NCBI RefSeq assembly: GCF_013085345.1
Contig: NZ_JABFAJ010000005.1
Location: forward strand, 1-64,000
Reading direction: 5' to 3'
Source: Isoptericola sediminis
Lineage (GTDB): Bacteria; Actinomycetota; Actinomycetes; Actinomycetales; Cellulomonadaceae
Length of the DNA stretch: 64,000 bases
The position numbers and the translations under genes were made by a program. Below the pieces are notes generated by a model. It had not been told where the DNA came from, did not search any database, and worked only from the letters and a program-made list of their open reading frames with translations. This document shows, piece by piece, positions 28,715-36,778 of this stretch. The stretch's first letter is position 1; every line of letters starts with the position of its first letter.

Positions 28715-29713
28715 GTGAGCCACTCCGACAGCACTCCTCCGGTCCCCCCGCAGGTCTCGCAGACGTTCGACCCGACCCGATGGCGCCCCGTCACGGGCTT
28801 CGACGGGCTGACCGACCTCACCTACCACCGGGGGGTGGAGCGGTCCACGGCGGCCGACGGCACCGAGCAGGTCCGCGACCTGCCGGTGGTCCGGGTCGCG
28901 TTCGACCGCCCCGAGGTCCGCAACGCCTTCCGACCGCACACCGTCGACGAGCTGTACCGGGTGCTGGACCACGCCCGCATGACCTCCGACGTCGGCACCG
29001 TGCTGCTCACCGGCAACGGCCCGAGCCCCAAGGACGGCGGCTGGGCGTTCTGCTCGGGCGGGGACCAGCGCATCCGCGGACGGTCCGGCTACCAGTACAC
29101 GACGGCGCCCGACGGCGGCGGCGAGGTCCACACGGCCGACGCCGTCGACCCCGCCCGCGCCGGGCGCCTGCACATCCTCGAGGTGCAGCGCCTGATCCGC
29201 ACCATGCCGAAGGTCGTCGTCGCCGTCGTGGACGGCTGGGCCGCCGGCGGCGGGCACTCCCTGCACGTGGTCGCCGACCTGTCGATCGCGTGCCGGCAGC
29301 ACGGGCGGTTCAAGCAGACCGACGCCGACGTCGGCTCGTTCGACGGCGGCTACGGCTCGGCCTACCTCGCGCGCCAGGTCGGGCAGAAGCGCGCACGGGA
29401 GATCTTCTTCCTGGCCCGCGAGTACTCCGCCGACGACGCCGAGCGCTGGGGCGGCGTCAACGAGGTCGCCGAGCACGAGGACCTGGAGGCCCTCGGCCTG
29501 GAGTACGCCCTGACGATCGCGGGCAAGTCGCCGCAGGCGATCCGCATGCTGAAGTTCGCGTTCAACCTGGCCGACGACGGCCTGATGGGCCAGCAGGTGT
29601 TCGCCGGGGAGGCGACGCGGCTCGCCTACCTCACCGACGAGGCGGTCGAGGGCCGCGACGCGTTCCTCGGCAAGCGGGAGCCCGACTGGAGCCGGTTCCC
29701 CTACGCGTACTGA
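28715..29713 (+). CDS. menB: 1,4-Dihydroxy-2-naphthoyl-CoA synthase
   Basis: A 332-residue crotonase-fold enzyme that closes the second ring of the naphthoquinone. WAFCSGGDQRIRGRSGYQY, GWAAGGGHSLHVVADL (oxyanion-hole Gly-rich loop), DVGSFDGGYGSAYLARQVG (catalytic Asp region) and the C-terminal FLGKREPDWSRFPYAY are specific to MenB. The frame extends 23 codons further up, but the GTG at 28715 (VSHSDSTPP) sits right behind a leaderless promoter box and gives a natural N-terminus. Confidence 0.95.
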   Translation: MSHSDSTPPVPPQVSQTFDPTRWRPVTGFDGLTDLTYHRGVERSTAADGTEQVRDLPVVRVAFDRPEVRNAFRPHTVDELYRVLDHARMTSDVGTVLLTGNGPSPKDGGWAFCSGGDQRIRGRSGYQYTTAPDGGGEVHTADAVDPARAGRLHILEVQRLIRTMPKVVVAVVDGWAAGGGHSLHVVADLSIACRQHGRFKQTDADVGSFDGGYGSAYLARQVGQKRAREIFFLAREYSADDAERWGGVNEVAEHEDLEALGLEYALTIAGKSPQAIRMLKFAFNLADDGLMGQQVFAGEATRLAYLTDEAVEGRDAFLGKREPDWSRFPYAY

Positions 29714-29734
29714 CCGGCCACGCCGGGCCCGCGG

Positions 29735-30811
29735 TCAGGACACCGACCAGGACCCGTCGCGGCGCGGCGCCAGCTCGACCCACGTCCGGCCCGGGGCCAG
29801 GAGCACCTCGTCGCCGTTCGGCCGGGTCAGCCGCAGCGGCTTGCCGCGCCCCTTCTTGGTCCACTCCACGTCGACCGCCCGGCCACCGCTGAGCACCGTC
29901 CCGGTGCCGGAGCCGACCAGCTCCGTCTTGGGCACCTTGGCGCCCGAGGCGTCGCGGTGGGAGGTGTTGGTGACCTTCATCCGCAGCAGCACCACGTTGC
30001 GCGCCGTGACGCGCCGGCCCGAGGAGATCGAGGGGACGCCGTTGTCGCTGCGCCGGTAGGCGCGGTCTCCCGCGTTCCAGGTCCAGGTGCTGCGCTGCGC
30101 CCGGGACAGGCGGACGTCGGCGACGCGGCCCCGCCGCCCGTCCGACCGCGCCGTCGACCCCTTCCAGCCGCGGGCGTAGGCGAACTGGGCGGGCGGCGGT
30201 TCCGCCCGTCGCCGGTCCGCCTGGCGGGCGAAGGTCCCGACGTCGCCGTACACGTTGTGCGGCATGTACCGGCGCGACGACCGCCAGAAACCCGGGTCGC
30301 CGTCGTCGTTGATCACGAGCTGGGTGCCGGACCGTTCCACGGCGCGCAGGAAGGCCGGGATCCCGCCGGAGGCCGCGAGGATCCCGTCCATCGGGGCGAC
30401 GGTGGCCGGGTCCATGGGCCGCACCGACCGGATCGGGCCGACGGCGTCCGGGTAGCTCGAGTGGTACACGGCCACGAAGCGCGTGATGCCGCCCTCGACG
30501 ACCTGCTCCCACACGATGTCGGCCCGGTGCAGCCCGGAGTGCGGCCTGGCCGCCGGGGAGTTCTCGATCTTCACGGCCACCGCGGGCCGCTCGGGCACCT
30601 TGTCCGTGCGCTTGCCCGTCAACGGCCAGCGCGGCGGCTCGGGCGGCGGGGACGGCTCGGGCTCGGCGGGGGCCGGCGGGCCGATCTTCGCGCGCGACAC
30701 GTCCGGGGCCACCGTGACCGGGGCCGGGGCCTCGGGCGGCTCGGCGGAGCATCCCGCGAGCATGAGCATCGCCAGGACGAGCGCGAGCGCCGTCGGACGT
30801 CGTGCCACCAC
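29735..30811 (-). CDS. DUF3048 (YerB-like) lipoprotein
   Basis: A 358-residue secreted lipoprotein. The signal peptide has a hydrophobic core and lipobox LMLAGC (Cys about residue 21), then a Pro/Glu-rich linker (residues 30-60). The DUF3048 domain follows, with VAVKIENSPAARPHSGLHRADIVWE, GITRFVAVYHSSYPDAVGPIRSVRPMD and later NVYGDVGTFA. YerB-like proteins are extracellular and of unknown biochemical role. The gene has a GAGGAGGAA ribosome site and a TAGCCT -10 (30836-30841), divergent from menE. No functional link to menaquinone is known. Confidence 0.88.
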   Translation of the reverse strand: MVARRPTALALVLAMLMLAGCSAEPPEAPAPVTVAPDVSRAKIGPPAPAEPEPSPPPEPPRWPLTGKRTDKVPERPAVAVKIENSPAARPHSGLHRADIVWEQVVEGGITRFVAVYHSSYPDAVGPIRSVRPMDPATVAPMDGILAASGGIPAFLRAVERSGTQLVINDDGDPGFWRSSRRYMPHNVYGDVGTFARQADRRRAEPPPAQFAYARGWKGSTARSDGRRGRVADVRLSRAQRSTWTWNAGDRAYRRSDNGVPSISSGRRVTARNVVLLRMKVTNTSHRDASGAKVPKTELVGSGTGTVLSGGRAVDVEWTKKGRGKPLRLTRPNGDEVLLAPGRTWVELAPRRDGSWSVS

Positions 30812-30835
30812 TTCCTCCTCGTGCAGGGTGGCAAC

Positions 30836-30841
30836 AGGCTA
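30836..30841 (-). promoter_or_regulatory. Possible -10 box of the DUF3048 lipoprotein
   Basis: TAGCCT on the minus strand, 25 bases before the start, back to back with the menE promoter box. Confidence 0.4.
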
Positions 30842-30867
30842 CGGCCCGCCACGCCCGAGCGGCGCAC

Positions 30868-30873
30868 TATCGT
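30868..30873 (+). promoter_or_regulatory. Leaderless-type -10 box for menE
   Basis: TATCGT, then seven bases (GACCTGC), then the GTG start at 30881. Confidence 0.55.
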
Positions 30874-30880
30874 GACCTGC

Positions 30881-32038
30881 GTGCTGCCCCCCGACGTGTC
30901 CGCCCTCGTCGACCGGACGCGCCGCGCGCTCGACGGCGGCCCGCCGGTCGTCCCGCTCCCCCGCCTCGGCGACGCCGCCCCGCCGCCCGGGACCGCCGCC
31001 GTCGTGCGCACCTCCGGGTCCACCGGGACACCCCGCGAGGTGGCCCTCAGCGGCGCCGCGCTGCGCGCCTCGGCCGCCGCCACGGCGGACCGGCTGGGTG
31101 CGCCCGGCCGCTGGGTGCTGGCCCTGCCCGCGACGCACGTCGCGGGGCTGCAGGTGGTGGCCCGGTCGGTCCTGGCCGGCACGCCGCTGGTCGCGGCCGC
31201 ACCGGACGAACCGTTCACGCCGTCCGGTCTCGCGGACCTGCTGGCCGAGGCGCTCGCGGGCGACGACCCCGTCCACGTCTCGCTCGTGCCCACCCAGCTG
31301 CACCGTGTCGTGCAGGCGGCCGACGACGGGGCGCCCCGGGCGCTGGACGCACTGGCACGCTGCGGGGCGGTGCTGCTCGGCGGCGCCGCCGCCCCGCCGG
31401 TCCTGGTCCGTCGCGCCCGGGAGGCCGGGGTGCGGCTCGTGCGGACCTACGGCATGTCCGAGACGTCGGGCGGGTGCGTGTACGACGGCGTGCCGCTGGC
31501 GGGCGTCCGGGTGCGGATCGACGCGGACCCGGGCGCACCGGGGGTCGTGGAGCTCTCCGGCCCGGTGCTCGCCTCCGGCTACGTCGGGGACCAGACGGCC
31601 ACCGCGGCCGCCTTCCACGACGGTCCTGACGGCCGCTGGTTCCGCACCAGCGACCTGGGGACCCTCCGGGACGGGGTGCTGCGCGTCCTCGGCCGGGCGG
31701 ACGACGTCGTCGTCACCGGCGGGGAGAACGTGGCACCGGCCGCGGTCGAGGCGGTGCTCGGCGAGCTGTTCGACGGGGAGGTGTGCGTGGTCGGCGTGCC
31801 GGACCCCGAGTGGGGGCAGGCCGTCGTCGCCGTCGTCACCGGACCACCCGGGACGCCGGCCGGCTGGCTGCCCGACGCCGCGCTGGCGCCCGTGCGGTCG
31901 GCGGTCGCCGCTAGGCTGGGGCGGCCCGCGGCGCCGCGGCGGATCCTCCAGGTCGCCGGGCTCCCGCGGCGTGGTCCGGGCAAGGTCGACCGCGCCGCCG
32001 TCGTGGATCTCGTGCGTCACCACGACGCACACCGCTGA
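30881..32038 (+). CDS. menE: o-Succinylbenzoate-CoA ligase
   Basis: A compact 385-residue acyl-adenylate enzyme that activates o-succinylbenzoate with CoA. The P-loop is VVRTSGSTGTPREVAL (near residue 46). RTYGMSETSGGCVYDG is the A5 motif, RWFRTSDLG and GRADDVVVTGGENV are A7-A8, and the catalytic Lys is in RRGPGKVDRAAV near the C-terminus. It is shorter than typical MenE (about 450), mainly in the N-terminal domain. The GTG start follows a leaderless box. menA follows after 11 bases. Confidence 0.92.
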   Translation: MLPPDVSALVDRTRRALDGGPPVVPLPRLGDAAPPPGTAAVVRTSGSTGTPREVALSGAALRASAAATADRLGAPGRWVLALPATHVAGLQVVARSVLAGTPLVAAAPDEPFTPSGLADLLAEALAGDDPVHVSLVPTQLHRVVQAADDGAPRALDALARCGAVLLGGAAAPPVLVRRAREAGVRLVRTYGMSETSGGCVYDGVPLAGVRVRIDADPGAPGVVELSGPVLASGYVGDQTATAAAFHDGPDGRWFRTSDLGTLRDGVLRVLGRADDVVVTGGENVAPAAVEAVLGELFDGEVCVVGVPDPEWGQAVVAVVTGPPGTPAGWLPDAALAPVRSAVAARLGRPAAPRRILQVAGLPRRGPGKVDRAAVVDLVRHHDAHR

Positions 32039-32049
32039 GAGGAGAACCC

Positions 32050-32919
32050 ATGGCCACCGCCGCTGAGTGGCTCGCCGGCGCGCGCCCCCGCACGCTGCCG
32101 GCCGCCGCGGCCCCCGTCGCGATCGGCACCGGTGCGGCGGCGCAGCTCGACGCCTTCGCCTGGCTGCCCGCCGTGCTCGCGCTCGGCGTGGCCCTGGCGC
32201 TGCAGGTCGGCGTCAACTACGCCAACGACTACTCCGACGGCGTGCGCGGCACCGACGTGGACCGGGTCGGGCCGCTGCGGCTCACCGCGTCCGCCGCCGC
32301 CCGGCCCGGGCAGGTCAAGGGGGCGGCGTTCACGGCGTTCGGCGTCGCCGCGATCCTGGGGCTCGCCCTGTGCGCCGTCTCCGGGCACTGGTGGCTGATC
32401 GCCGTCGGCGCCCTGAGCATGCTGGCCGCCTGGTACTACACCGGTGGCGAGCGCCCCTACGGCTACGCCGGGCTCGGCGAGGTCGGCGTCTTCGTCTTCT
32501 TCGGGCTGGTGGCCACGCTCGGCACCACGTACACCCAGGCCGACCGGATCTCGTGGCCCGCGGTGCTGGGCGCCGTCGGCGTCGGGCTCATCGCCTGCGC
32601 GCTGCTGATGATCAACAACCTGCGCGACATCCCCACCGACGTGCTGGCGGGCAAGCGCACGCTGGCGGTGCGGGTGGGCGACCACCGTGCTCGCCGGCTG
32701 TACGCGCTGTGGCTCGTCGTGCCCGTGCTGCTCGGGCTCGTCTGCGCGATCTGGAACCCGTGGGCCTTCCTGGTGGCGCTGCTCCTGCTGCCCACGGTCC
32801 TGCTCGTGCTGCCGGTGCTGGCCGGGGCGCAGGGACGCGCCCTGGTGCCCGTCCTGGCCGGGACCGGCCTCTTCGAGCTCGCCTACGGGATCCTGCTGGG
32901 GCTCGGCCTGGCCCTGTGA
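32050..32919 (+). CDS. menA: 1,4-Dihydroxy-2-naphthoate polyprenyltransferase
   Basis: A 289-residue UbiA-family integral membrane enzyme, with eight to nine hydrophobic segments, that attaches the polyprenyl chain to the naphthoate ring and releases CO2. Both Asp-rich substrate/Mg sites are present: NYANDYSDGVRGTD (about residue 56) and LMINNLRDIPTD (about 180) followed by GKRTLAVRVG. A GAGAGGAGAA ribosome site lies in the 11-bp gap after menE, so the two form an operon. Confidence 0.95.
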   Translation: MATAAEWLAGARPRTLPAAAAPVAIGTGAAAQLDAFAWLPAVLALGVALALQVGVNYANDYSDGVRGTDVDRVGPLRLTASAAARPGQVKGAAFTAFGVAAILGLALCAVSGHWWLIAVGALSMLAAWYYTGGERPYGYAGLGEVGVFVFFGLVATLGTTYTQADRISWPAVLGAVGVGLIACALLMINNLRDIPTDVLAGKRTLAVRVGDHRARRLYALWLVVPVLLGLVCAIWNPWAFLVALLLLPTVLLVLPVLAGAQGRALVPVLAGTGLFELAYGILLGLGLAL

Positions 32920-32938
32920 CCGGCTGCCGCGCCGGGTC

Positions 32939-33259
32939 TCAGGAGCGCTGCTGCGGGCCGTCGGCCGCGGTGCCGTCGGCGTGCTCCGACCGGTCGGCGT
33001 CGAGGACCGCGTCCTCGGCGGCGGCGTCCTCGTCGATCCGCGTGTCGCCGCGCGTGCGCTCCTTGCGGCGCCGGTCGCGCTCCGCGAGCCAGGCCGCGGC
33101 GTCGTCCCGCTGCCGACGCAGCGCGAGGTAGGAGACGGCGAACGCGACGACGAGCGCCACGAGCGGCAGCAGCCACCCGCCGAGACCGACGAGGTATCCG
33201 AGCACGAGCGCGGCCACGAAGACGAGGAGGCGCAGCGCGGAGTAGATGAGCAGTGGCAC
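32939..33259 (-). CDS. DUF4229 small membrane protein
   Basis: A 106-residue protein with two hydrophobic segments in the first ~45 residues (LIYSALRLLVFVAALVLGYL and LLPLVALVVAFAVSYLAL), then a highly charged C-terminal tail (RERDRRRKE-like region, then acidic). This layout and the sequence YSALRLLVFV match DUF4229 of actinobacteria, whose function is unknown. It starts with GTG at 33259, six bases after TACCCT. It ends opposite menA. Confidence 0.8.
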   Translation of the reverse strand: MPLLIYSALRLLVFVAALVLGYLVGLGGWLLPLVALVVAFAVSYLALRRQRDDAAAWLAERDRRRKERTRGDTRIDEDAAAEDAVLDADRSEHADGTAADGPQQRS

Positions 33260-33265
33260 GTCACC

Positions 33266-33271
33266 AGGGTA
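33266..33271 (-). promoter_or_regulatory. Leaderless-type -10 box for the DUF4229 gene
   Basis: TACCCT on the minus strand, then GGTGAC, then the GTG start. Confidence 0.6.
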
Positions 33272-33317
33272 AGGCCGTGCCGACAGCCCCGGATGCGGTG
33301 CACCCTCGCGGTCGTTC

Positions 33318-33323
33318 TAGGCT
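33318..33323 (+). promoter_or_regulatory. Leaderless-type -10 box for the PLDc_N gene
   Basis: TAGGCT, then GGAGGC, then the ATG at 33330. The GGAGG inside the spacer is too close to the ATG to be a normal ribosome site. Confidence 0.55.
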
Positions 33324-33329
33324 GGAGGC

Positions 33330-33683
33330 ATGTTGCGCGTCGTGGTGATCCTCCTCGTGATCGGCCTGATGGTCTACACCCTCGCCGACCTGGCCGGGTC
33401 GGAGGAGGAGGATCGCGGCGGCCTGCCCACCTGGCTCTGGCTGATCATCATCGTGTTCCTGCCGGTCTTCGGGCCGATCTCGTGGCTCGTGACCAAGCGG
33501 TCCCGGCGCCGTGGGTCCGGCGGCGGGCGTACCGGCCGCCCGGGGCGCGGACCGCGACGCCCCTCCGGACCGGTCGCGCCCGACGACGACCCGGACTTCC
33601 TGTGGCGGATCGAGCAGGAGAAGCGGCGTGAGGAACGTCGCAGGAAGCGTGACGAGGAGGGGCCCGACGCGCCGTCGGCCTGA
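33330..33683 (+). CDS. PLDc_N-domain small membrane protein
   Basis: A 117-residue protein with two membrane helices (residues about 2-21 and 34-55) and a basic, Arg/Gly/Pro-rich cytoplasmic tail. The helix pair with LPTWLWLIIIVFLPVFGPISWL matches the phospholipase D-nuclease N-terminal (PLDc_N) domain, which occurs without any catalytic domain in many small actinobacterial proteins. No enzyme activity is expected. It is followed by a hairpin and then by the 20-bp repeat array. Confidence 0.8.
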   Translation: MLRVVVILLVIGLMVYTLADLAGSEEEDRGGLPTWLWLIIIVFLPVFGPISWLVTKRSRRRGSGGGRTGRPGRGPRRPSGPVAPDDDPDFLWRIEQEKRREERRRKRDEEGPDAPSA

Positions 33684-33688
33684 TCGCC

Positions 33689-33711
33689 GCGGCCGGACCC
33701 TTCCCGGCCGC
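33689..33711 (+). terminator. Hairpin after the PLDc_N gene
   Basis: GCGGCCGG-acccttc-CCGGCCGC, an 8-bp perfect stem starting 5 bases after the stop codon. Confidence 0.6.
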
Positions 33712-33723
33712 ACGGGCGGCCCC

Positions 33724-33803
33724 CGAGTCAGGGTCATCCACCGCGAGTCAGGACGATCCACCGCGAGTCAGGGTCATACCCCGCGAGTCAGGAGAACGCC
33801 ACG
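33724..33803 (+). repeat. 20-bp-period repeat array, forward part (4 units)
   Basis: Four contiguous units begin exactly every 20 bases at 33724, 33744, 33764 and 33784. The first is CGAGTCAGGGTCATCCACCG. The CGAGTCAGG start is fixed in all four. The fourth unit is degenerate in its second half. The array occupies the 3' side of the PLDc_N gene in a 322-bp gap between convergent genes. The gap holds no recognisable gene. Confidence 0.85.
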
Positions 33804-33885
33804 GGTGCCTGGGTCGGCACAGGTTCGTCCCTGAGCGAGCATCCCGGCACTGCCGGCACGACGCCCTGGCTCTGGGGCGAGGAGT

Positions 33886-34005
33886 CCTGACTCGCACAGG
33901 AGTGCCCTGACCCGCGCAGGATCGTCCTGACCCGCGGCGTCGAGTCCTGACCCGCGGCGTCGAGTCCTGACCCGCGCGGGTCAGGGTGGCCCGCGCGGGT
34001 CGGGG
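33886..34005 (-). repeat. 20-bp-period repeat array, inverted part (6 units)
   Basis: Units begin every 20 bases at 33886, 33906, 33926, 33946, 33966 and 33986, each starting CCTGAC(C/T)CG on the plus strand, except the degenerate last unit. Units 3 and 4 are identical (CCTGACCCGCGGCGTCGAGT). Unit 5, CCTGACCCGCGCGGGTCAGG, is a perfect palindrome. The array abuts the ccsB stop codon. It is the inverse of the 33724-33803 array, from which it is separated by 82 bases. Confidence 0.85.
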
Positions 34006-34986
34006 TCAGCTGATGCCCGAGTACGAGTGCTTGCCGTTGAAGATCAGGTTCACGCCCGTGAAGTTGAACAGCACGCAGGCGTAGCCGACGACGACGAACC
34101 AGGCGGCTCGCCGGCCGGACCAGCCCCGTGTCGTGCGGGCGTGCAGGTAGGCCGCGTAGACGACCCAGATGATGAAGCTCCAGACCTCCTTGGGGTCCCA
34201 GCCCCAGTACCGGCCCCAGGCGTCCTCGGCCCAGATGGCTCCGCCGATGATCGTGAACGTCCACATCACGAAGCCGACGGCGTTCAGGCGGAAGGACATC
34301 GACTCCAGCGCGGCCGGGGCCGGCATGCGGTCGAGCCAGCGGAAACCCGGGCGCGTGAGGAACGGGGACCCGGTCTCCCGCGCGTCGCGCAGCAGCTGCA
34401 GGACGGACAGCACGAACGCGACCGTGAAGATCCCGGTCGCCGTGATCGCGACACCCACGTGGATGACCAGCCAGTAGTTCTGCAACGCCGGCTGCACGCC
34501 GGTCGCCGCGACGTGGAACGAGTTGAGGCCCACGACGACGAACAGCGTGACCAGCCCGGTGACGAAGGCGCCGAGGAACCGCACGTCGCGGCGCAGGTTC
34601 CACACGAGGAACACCACCATCGCCACGAAGGACCCCACGAGCGTGAACTCGTACATGTTGGCCCACGGCGTGCGCCCGGCGGCGAGGCCCCGCAGCAGGA
34701 TCGCCACGCCGAGCATCGCGGTGCCGAGCCAGGACGTGGACAGGCCGATCCCGGCGGCACGCCGTCGGGCGGGACCACCGGGGCCGACGTCGGCAGCCGG
34801 GCCCGCGCCGTCCGGCGCCGCGACCGCGCCGGACGCACCGGCACCGACCGTCGCCCGCGCCTCGGTCCGCGCCTCGAGACGTTCGTCGGTCCGACGTCCC
34901 AGGTCGATCGCGAAGGCGATCATCGCCACGGCGAACGTGGTCGCCGCCGCCCACACGAGCAGATCGCTCAGCTCGGCGATCTCCAT
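34006..34986 (-). CDS. ccsB: Cytochrome c biogenesis protein CcsB/ResC (haem handling)
   Basis: A 326-residue polytopic membrane protein of system II cytochrome c maturation. With ResB it exports haem and attaches it to apocytochromes. The tryptophan-rich WWD-type motif is visible as WGRYWGWDPKEVWSFIIW near residue 250, flanked by conserved His-containing helices (VIHVGVAITA, YLHARTTRGW). About eight membrane segments are present. An N-terminal linker (residues 30-75) is Ala/Gly-rich. The ATG at 34986 follows a GAGGAGGAC ribosome site next to the resB stop. Confidence 0.93.
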   Translation of the reverse strand: MEIAELSDLLVWAAATTFAVAMIAFAIDLGRRTDERLEARTEARATVGAGASGAVAAPDGAGPAADVGPGGPARRRAAGIGLSTSWLGTAMLGVAILLRGLAAGRTPWANMYEFTLVGSFVAMVVFLVWNLRRDVRFLGAFVTGLVTLFVVVGLNSFHVAATGVQPALQNYWLVIHVGVAITATGIFTVAFVLSVLQLLRDARETGSPFLTRPGFRWLDRMPAPAALESMSFRLNAVGFVMWTFTIIGGAIWAEDAWGRYWGWDPKEVWSFIIWVVYAAYLHARTTRGWSGRRAAWFVVVGYACVLFNFTGVNLIFNGKHSYSGIS

Positions 34987-34987
34987 C

Positions 34988-36778
34988 TCAGTCCTCCTCG
35001 CTCCCGGTCGCTCGACCGTCCGTCGTCCCGGCACCGGACCCGCCGGCCCGTCCGGCGCCGTCCGGTCCGTCGCGCTCGACGTCCGGCAGCGCTCCGAAGG
35101 CCTTGTCGACCTCGGTCTCCAGCCCGGCGTCGTCCCCACGGGCCAGCCCGGCGACCTCGACCCGCGTGACGCCGCCGGACGTCCATGATCGCACCCACAC
35201 GCGGCGTCGCGGCAGGAAGAGCGATCCCGTCAGCCCGAGCAGCGCCAGGAGCGCGAACGTCAGCACCCACGCCAACGAGGGGTCGTGCCGCAGGTCCAGG
35301 GCGACGAACCGGGGGACGTCCTCGCCGAGCGCGACCGTGCCCAGCCCGTCGGGCAGCTCGACCGAGTCGCCCGGCTCGAGCAGCAGGGTGACCCGTCCGC
35401 CGTCGTCGTCGAGGGACGGCGTGAGGTTCGCGGTGTCCAGGCGGTAGACGTTCTGCGGGACGCCGGCGTCGAGCCCGAGATCGCCGCGGTACACCTCCAG
35501 GACGAGCAGCGGGTCCTCCGGCAGCGGGAACACCGACTCGGCGGTGCCGTCCTCGTTGATGACGGCCGTCGGCAGGAAGTACCCGATCAGCCCGATCTGG
35601 TCGAGCCCCGGCGACACGTCCGGCACCTTGACGACGCCTCGTGAGGTGTACACCTGGTCCTCCGGCAGGAACGGCACCCGCCCGCTGAACGCCGTGGCAC
35701 CCTCCGCATCGGTCACCGTGATCTCGGGGGCGTACCCGTTGCCCTGCAGGTAGATCTTGGAACCGTCGACCTCGAGAGGGTGGTTGACCCGGATGGTCTC
35801 GGCCCGCGAGGAGCCGTCCGGCTCGGTGACCGTGACGTCGGCGGTGAAGTCGCGGGACTGGGCGAACGCGACGGTGTCCGTGGCGAACTCGGACTCGAAG
35901 GAGTCCAGCGTCATCGAGAACGGCACGAGCGACTCCGGGGCGAACCACGCGCCGGACTCGAAGGTGTCGTAGTCGACCACCGCGTTCGCGAAACCGCGCC
36001 CCTCGGTGATGATCGCCTGCCCGCGGTAGTGCATGAGCTGGCCCACGGCGACGGCGATCACGAGGCCCACCAGGGCCAGGTGGAACAACAGGTTGCCGCT
36101 CTCGCGCAGATACCCTCGCTCGGCGGCGACGGTCCGCGCGGCAGGCCGCCCGGGCAGCGCGCCGCGGGCGGGCCGGGCGTCCTCGGCCCCGGTCTCGACC
36201 CGGAAGGTCGGCAGGCGTCGCCACCGGCCGCGCAGGTGGGTCGACGCCGCGTCGGCCACCTCGTCCGGCGTCGCGGACGTCGTCCCCGTCACGTGCACCG
36301 GGAAGCGCTCGAACCGGGCGGGGGTCCGCGGCGGGCGAGCCCGCAGCGCCCGGGCGTGCGCGATCGTGCGCGGCACGATGCAGCCGACCAGCGACACGAG
36401 CAGCAGCAGGTAGATGGCCGAGAACCAGACGGACGTGTAGACGTCGAAGAACCCGAACCGGTCCAGCCACTCGCCGGCGGTCGGGTGGTCACCCAGGTAC
36501 TCGACGACCGCCGCGGGGTCCTGGTCGCGCTGCGGCAGGATCGAGCCGGGCAGCGCCGCGACGGCGAGCAGCATGAGCAGCATGAGCGCCACGCGCATGC
36601 TGGTCAGCTGCCGCCACGTCCAGCGCAGCATGCCCCGCCACCCGAGCTGGGGGGCCTGCGGGCCCCGCGGGGACGACGGCGCCCCGGACGGCTCCGGTCG
36701 GGCGTCCGCCGCGGACGTCGGCTCACCGGTGGTGAAGTCGTCCGCGATGCCCTCGGGACGGTAGGTCCGCTCGCTCAT
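34988..36778 (-). CDS. resB: Cytochrome c biogenesis protein ResB (Ccs1)
   Basis: A 596-residue partner of CcsB. After a ~50-residue N-terminal tail come three membrane helices (the first in QLTSMRVALMLLMLLAVAAL, then YTSVWFSAIYLLLLVSLVGC, then NLLFHLALVGLVIAVAVGQ), a large extracytoplasmic domain (about 260-530) and a final helix (LAWVLTFALLALLGLTGSLF). This is the standard ResB layout. Conserved elements are ALPGSILPQRD near the first helix and the GQAIITEGRGF block. It overlaps ccdA by one base. Confidence 0.93.
   Translation of the reverse strand: MSERTYRPEGIADDFTTGEPTSAADARPEPSGAPSSPRGPQAPQLGWRGMLRWTWRQLTSMRVALMLLMLLAVAALPGSILPQRDQDPAAVVEYLGDHPTAGEWLDRFGFFDVYTSVWFSAIYLLLLVSLVGCIVPRTIAHARALRARPPRTPARFERFPVHVTGTTSATPDEVADAASTHLRGRWRRLPTFRVETGAEDARPARGALPGRPAARTVAAERGYLRESGNLLFHLALVGLVIAVAVGQLMHYRGQAIITEGRGFANAVVDYDTFESGAWFAPESLVPFSMTLDSFESEFATDTVAFAQSRDFTADVTVTEPDGSSRAETIRVNHPLEVDGSKIYLQGNGYAPEITVTDAEGATAFSGRVPFLPEDQVYTSRGVVKVPDVSPGLDQIGLIGYFLPTAVINEDGTAESVFPLPEDPLLVLEVYRGDLGLDAGVPQNVYRLDTANLTPSLDDDGGRVTLLLEPGDSVELPDGLGTVALGEDVPRFVALDLRHDPSLAWVLTFALLALLGLTGSLFLPRRRVWVRSWTSGGVTRVEVAGLARGDDAGLETEVDKAFGALPDVERDGPDGAGRAGGSGAGTTDGRATGSEED

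Noticed and set aside
33724-34005. CRISPR array
   Set aside because: Units are contiguous without unique spacers, they drift in sequence and change orientation, and there are no cas genes.
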